A model generated the notes under the pieces. The model saw only the letters and a program-made list of their open reading frames with translations. It ran no database searches and was not told the origin of the DNA. Below, piece after piece: positions 4,841 to 5,902 of a stretch of DNA of 5,902 bases. The first letter of the stretch is position 1. Each line of letters starts with the position of its first letter. This DNA is from Nitrospirota bacterium (lineage in GTDB: Bacteria; Nitrospirota; Nitrospiria; Nitrospirales; Nitrospiraceae), in the NCBI GenBank assembly GCA_004296865.1, contig SCVQ01000272.1, positions 1-5,902 on the forward strand, read 5' to 3'. The position numbers were made by a program, and so were the translations under genes.

Positions 4841-5173
4841 ATGCTGCTCGTGGACGATCTCCTGCTGGCGCCGTTCACGAGCCTGCTGTGGATCTTCAAA
4901 GAACTGCACAAGGCGGTCCAGCAGGAAGTCGCCGGTGAGGCCGAAGCCGTGACCCGCGCGCTCAGCGAGCTGTATATGCAGCTCGAAACCGGCGTGATCA
5001 CGGAGAAAGAGTTTGCGACTCAGGAAACACGGCTCCTCGACCGACTGGAAGCGATCCAGCACCGCGAAGACGGCGACGATGGAGAGACCGATGACGAATC
5101 CGATGAAGACGATGGCGAGGCGGAGGGGGACGACCAAGGGGAACAGGATGGCGACGCCGGCACGCGAGGGTAA
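4841..5173 (+). CDS. gvpG: Gas vesicle protein GvpG with acidic C-terminal tail
   Basis: This 110-residue protein belongs to the GvpG family of small helical assembly factors, usually encoded next to gvpF/L as here. The N-terminal LLLAPFTSLLWIFKEL (7-22) is the typical hydrophobic GvpG opening. Residues 23-72 form the amphipathic helical body, including LYMQLETGVITEKEFATQETRLLDRLEAI, the familiar GvpG pattern of a short turn followed by EFxxxExxLLDRL. Residues 75-110 are an unusual tail in which 19 of 36 residues are Asp or Glu, likely disordered. Most GvpG proteins I know are about 80-90 residues long, so the tail accounts for the extra length. No strong ribosome binding site is seen (GAGG 4824-4827, spacing 13). 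The start eight bases after the preceding stop suggests translational coupling. Confidence 0.93.
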   Translation: MLLVDDLLLAPFTSLLWIFKELHKAVQQEVAGEAEAVTRALSELYMQLETGVITEKEFATQETRLLDRLEAIQHREDGDDGETDDESDEDDGEAEGDDQGEQDGDAGTRG

Positions 5174-5175
5174 GA

Positions 5176-5902
5176 GTGGAGGCAGGGGCGCGACCAGAGT
5201 TCTTGCGCGAGGAGGGGCTTCGCCTGCTGCTTTTCGGCGGCAAAGGCGGGGTCGGAAAAACGACCTGTGCGGCCGCGGCCGCCCTCTCTTTGGCGCGCAG
5301 CCACCCCGCGCGTACGGTGTTGCTGGTGTCGACCGACCCGGCCCATTCACTCGTCGATTGTTTTGGCGGTCCGTCCCCGGCCCAGAACCTCGTGATCTGC
5401 GAGATCAATCCACAGGAGAGCCTCGCGCGGTTCAAGGCACGGGCGATGGAGCATCTTCGAACGGTGGCTCTCCGCGGAACGTTTTTGGATCAGACCGATG
5501 TCACTCAGCTTCTGGACCTCTCCATGCCGGGCCTGGACGAGGTGATGGCCCTCCTGGAGATTGGAGCATGGGTGAAGGACGCCCGCTATGCGTCCATCGT
5601 GGTCGATACCGCCCCGGCAGGTCATACGCTTCGCCTCCTGGGGCTGCCGGCGGTCATGCGCCGGTGGCTGGACACCCTGGACGCCATGCTGGCCAAGCAC
5701 CGCTACATGGTGCAACTCTATCGGGGCGCCTATCGGAAAGATGCGACCGACCTGTTCTTAGAGGAGACCGCAGCCGACATTAAGGCCTTAGGGACGTTGC
5801 TGAGGGCGCCCGAGCGGTGTCGGTTCGTGCTGGTGATGTTGGCTGAACCGCTCAGCCTCTCTATAACGCAGAGGATGGTGATGGAATTAAAAGAGCTTGA
5901 CC
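5176..5902 (+). CDS. ArsA/Get3-family ATPase, 3' truncated by window
   Basis: The frame is open from GTG 5176 to the window edge, with 242 residues visible. It is a SIMIBI-class P-loop ATPase of the ArsA/Get3 (TRC40) family. The deviant Walker A GGKGGVGKTT (21-30) carries the signature lysine K23. Switch I is STDPAHSL (52-59) with the expected catalytic Asp at 54, and switch II is VVDTAPAGHTLRLL (142-155). FVLVMLAEPLSL (217-228) matches the later nucleotide-binding strand region. Family members either energise arsenite export or deliver tail-anchored membrane proteins. No arsB, arsR or arsC lies nearby, and the gene starts two bases after gvpG, so a chaperone-like role in handling hydrophobic gas vesicle protein is the better inference. 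The start is supported by GAGGG 5166-5170, five bases upstream. There are no CxxC or other metalloid cysteine pairs in the visible part. Full members are about 300-400 residues long, so roughly a third may be missing. Confidence 0.93.
   Translation, partial: MEAGARPEFLREEGLRLLLFGGKGGVGKTTCAAAAALSLARSHPARTVLLVSTDPAHSLVDCFGGPSPAQNLVICEINPQESLARFKARAMEHLRTVALRGTFLDQTDVTQLLDLSMPGLDEVMALLEIGAWVKDARYASIVVDTAPAGHTLRLLGLPAVMRRWLDTLDAMLAKHRYMVQLYRGAYRKDATDLFLEETAADIKALGTLLRAPERCRFVLVMLAEPLSLSITQRMVMELKELD

Noticed and set aside
5013..5783. 256-residue plus-strand frame overlapping gvpG and the ATPase
   Set aside because: It is rich in Gly/Arg/Pro with no domain. The gvpG and ArsA/Get3 frames account for the same DNA with clear motifs.
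1..5902. CRISPR arrays, tRNA or rRNA genes, transposase or integrase genes
   Set aside because: Nothing with the required repeat-spacer structure, RNA fold or catalytic motifs was seen on either strand.

Overview
The window is one end of a bacterial gas vesicle (gvp) cluster. All supported genes lie on the plus strand, are tightly packed and are G+C-rich, with G/C-ending codons favoured. Canonical GvpA, GvpN, GvpF/L and GvpG proteins are recognisable, and a GvpC-like scaffold protein is likely. The composition, the Shine-Dalgarno-led operon and the accessory genes suggest a free-living aquatic or sediment bacterium with moderately high G+C, possibly Nitrospirota, NC10 or a deltaproteobacterial relative. 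The taxonomic placement is a weak inference, because no rRNA or other marker gene is present.

Layout. Bases 3-158 encode the C-terminal end of a response-regulator receiver domain. Bases 159-544 are non-coding and hold the likely control region of the cluster. It contains a 10-bp direct repeat, a short dyad, a sigma-54-like -24/-12 element overlapped by a perfect 14-bp palindrome, and an 8-bp stem-loop in the predicted leader. gvpA (545-763) follows, with a strong ribosome binding site. A 13-bp perfect hairpin at 790-818 then separates it from a 399-residue GvpC-like repeat protein (859-2058), which unexpectedly ends in a winged-helix-like domain. Next comes a small zinc-ribbon-type protein with six CxxCxGxG-like motifs (2065-2426). 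Its reading frame is broken at a run of eight G's. The frame that ends this gene overlaps the gvpN start by ATGA (gvpN, 2423-3442). Two small proteins follow: a coiled-coil protein that resembles GvpV (3447-3773) and an unrecognised 75-residue protein (3839-4066). After these come gvpF/L (4074-4832), gvpG (4841-5173) and the first two thirds or so of an ArsA/Get3-family ATPase (from 5176, running off the window).

How the parts fit together. GvpA forms the ribbed protein shell and is needed in large excess. The hairpin just after gvpA is well placed to raise gvpA mRNA relative to the downstream genes. The GvpC-like protein would stiffen the shell from outside. GvpN (AAA+ ATPase), GvpF/L and GvpG are assembly factors. 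The ArsA/Get3-like ATPase and the CxxCxGxG protein look like extra chaperone-type functions for the very hydrophobic GvpA. Further gvp genes (for example gvpK, gvpJ, gvpS or a second gvpF/L) are expected downstream but are not in the window.

The least ordinary points are the GvpC-like/winged-helix fusion, the poly-G frame break inside the zinc-ribbon gene, the very acidic GvpG tail, the two accessory genes between gvpN and gvpF/L, and the palindrome over the candidate promoter.
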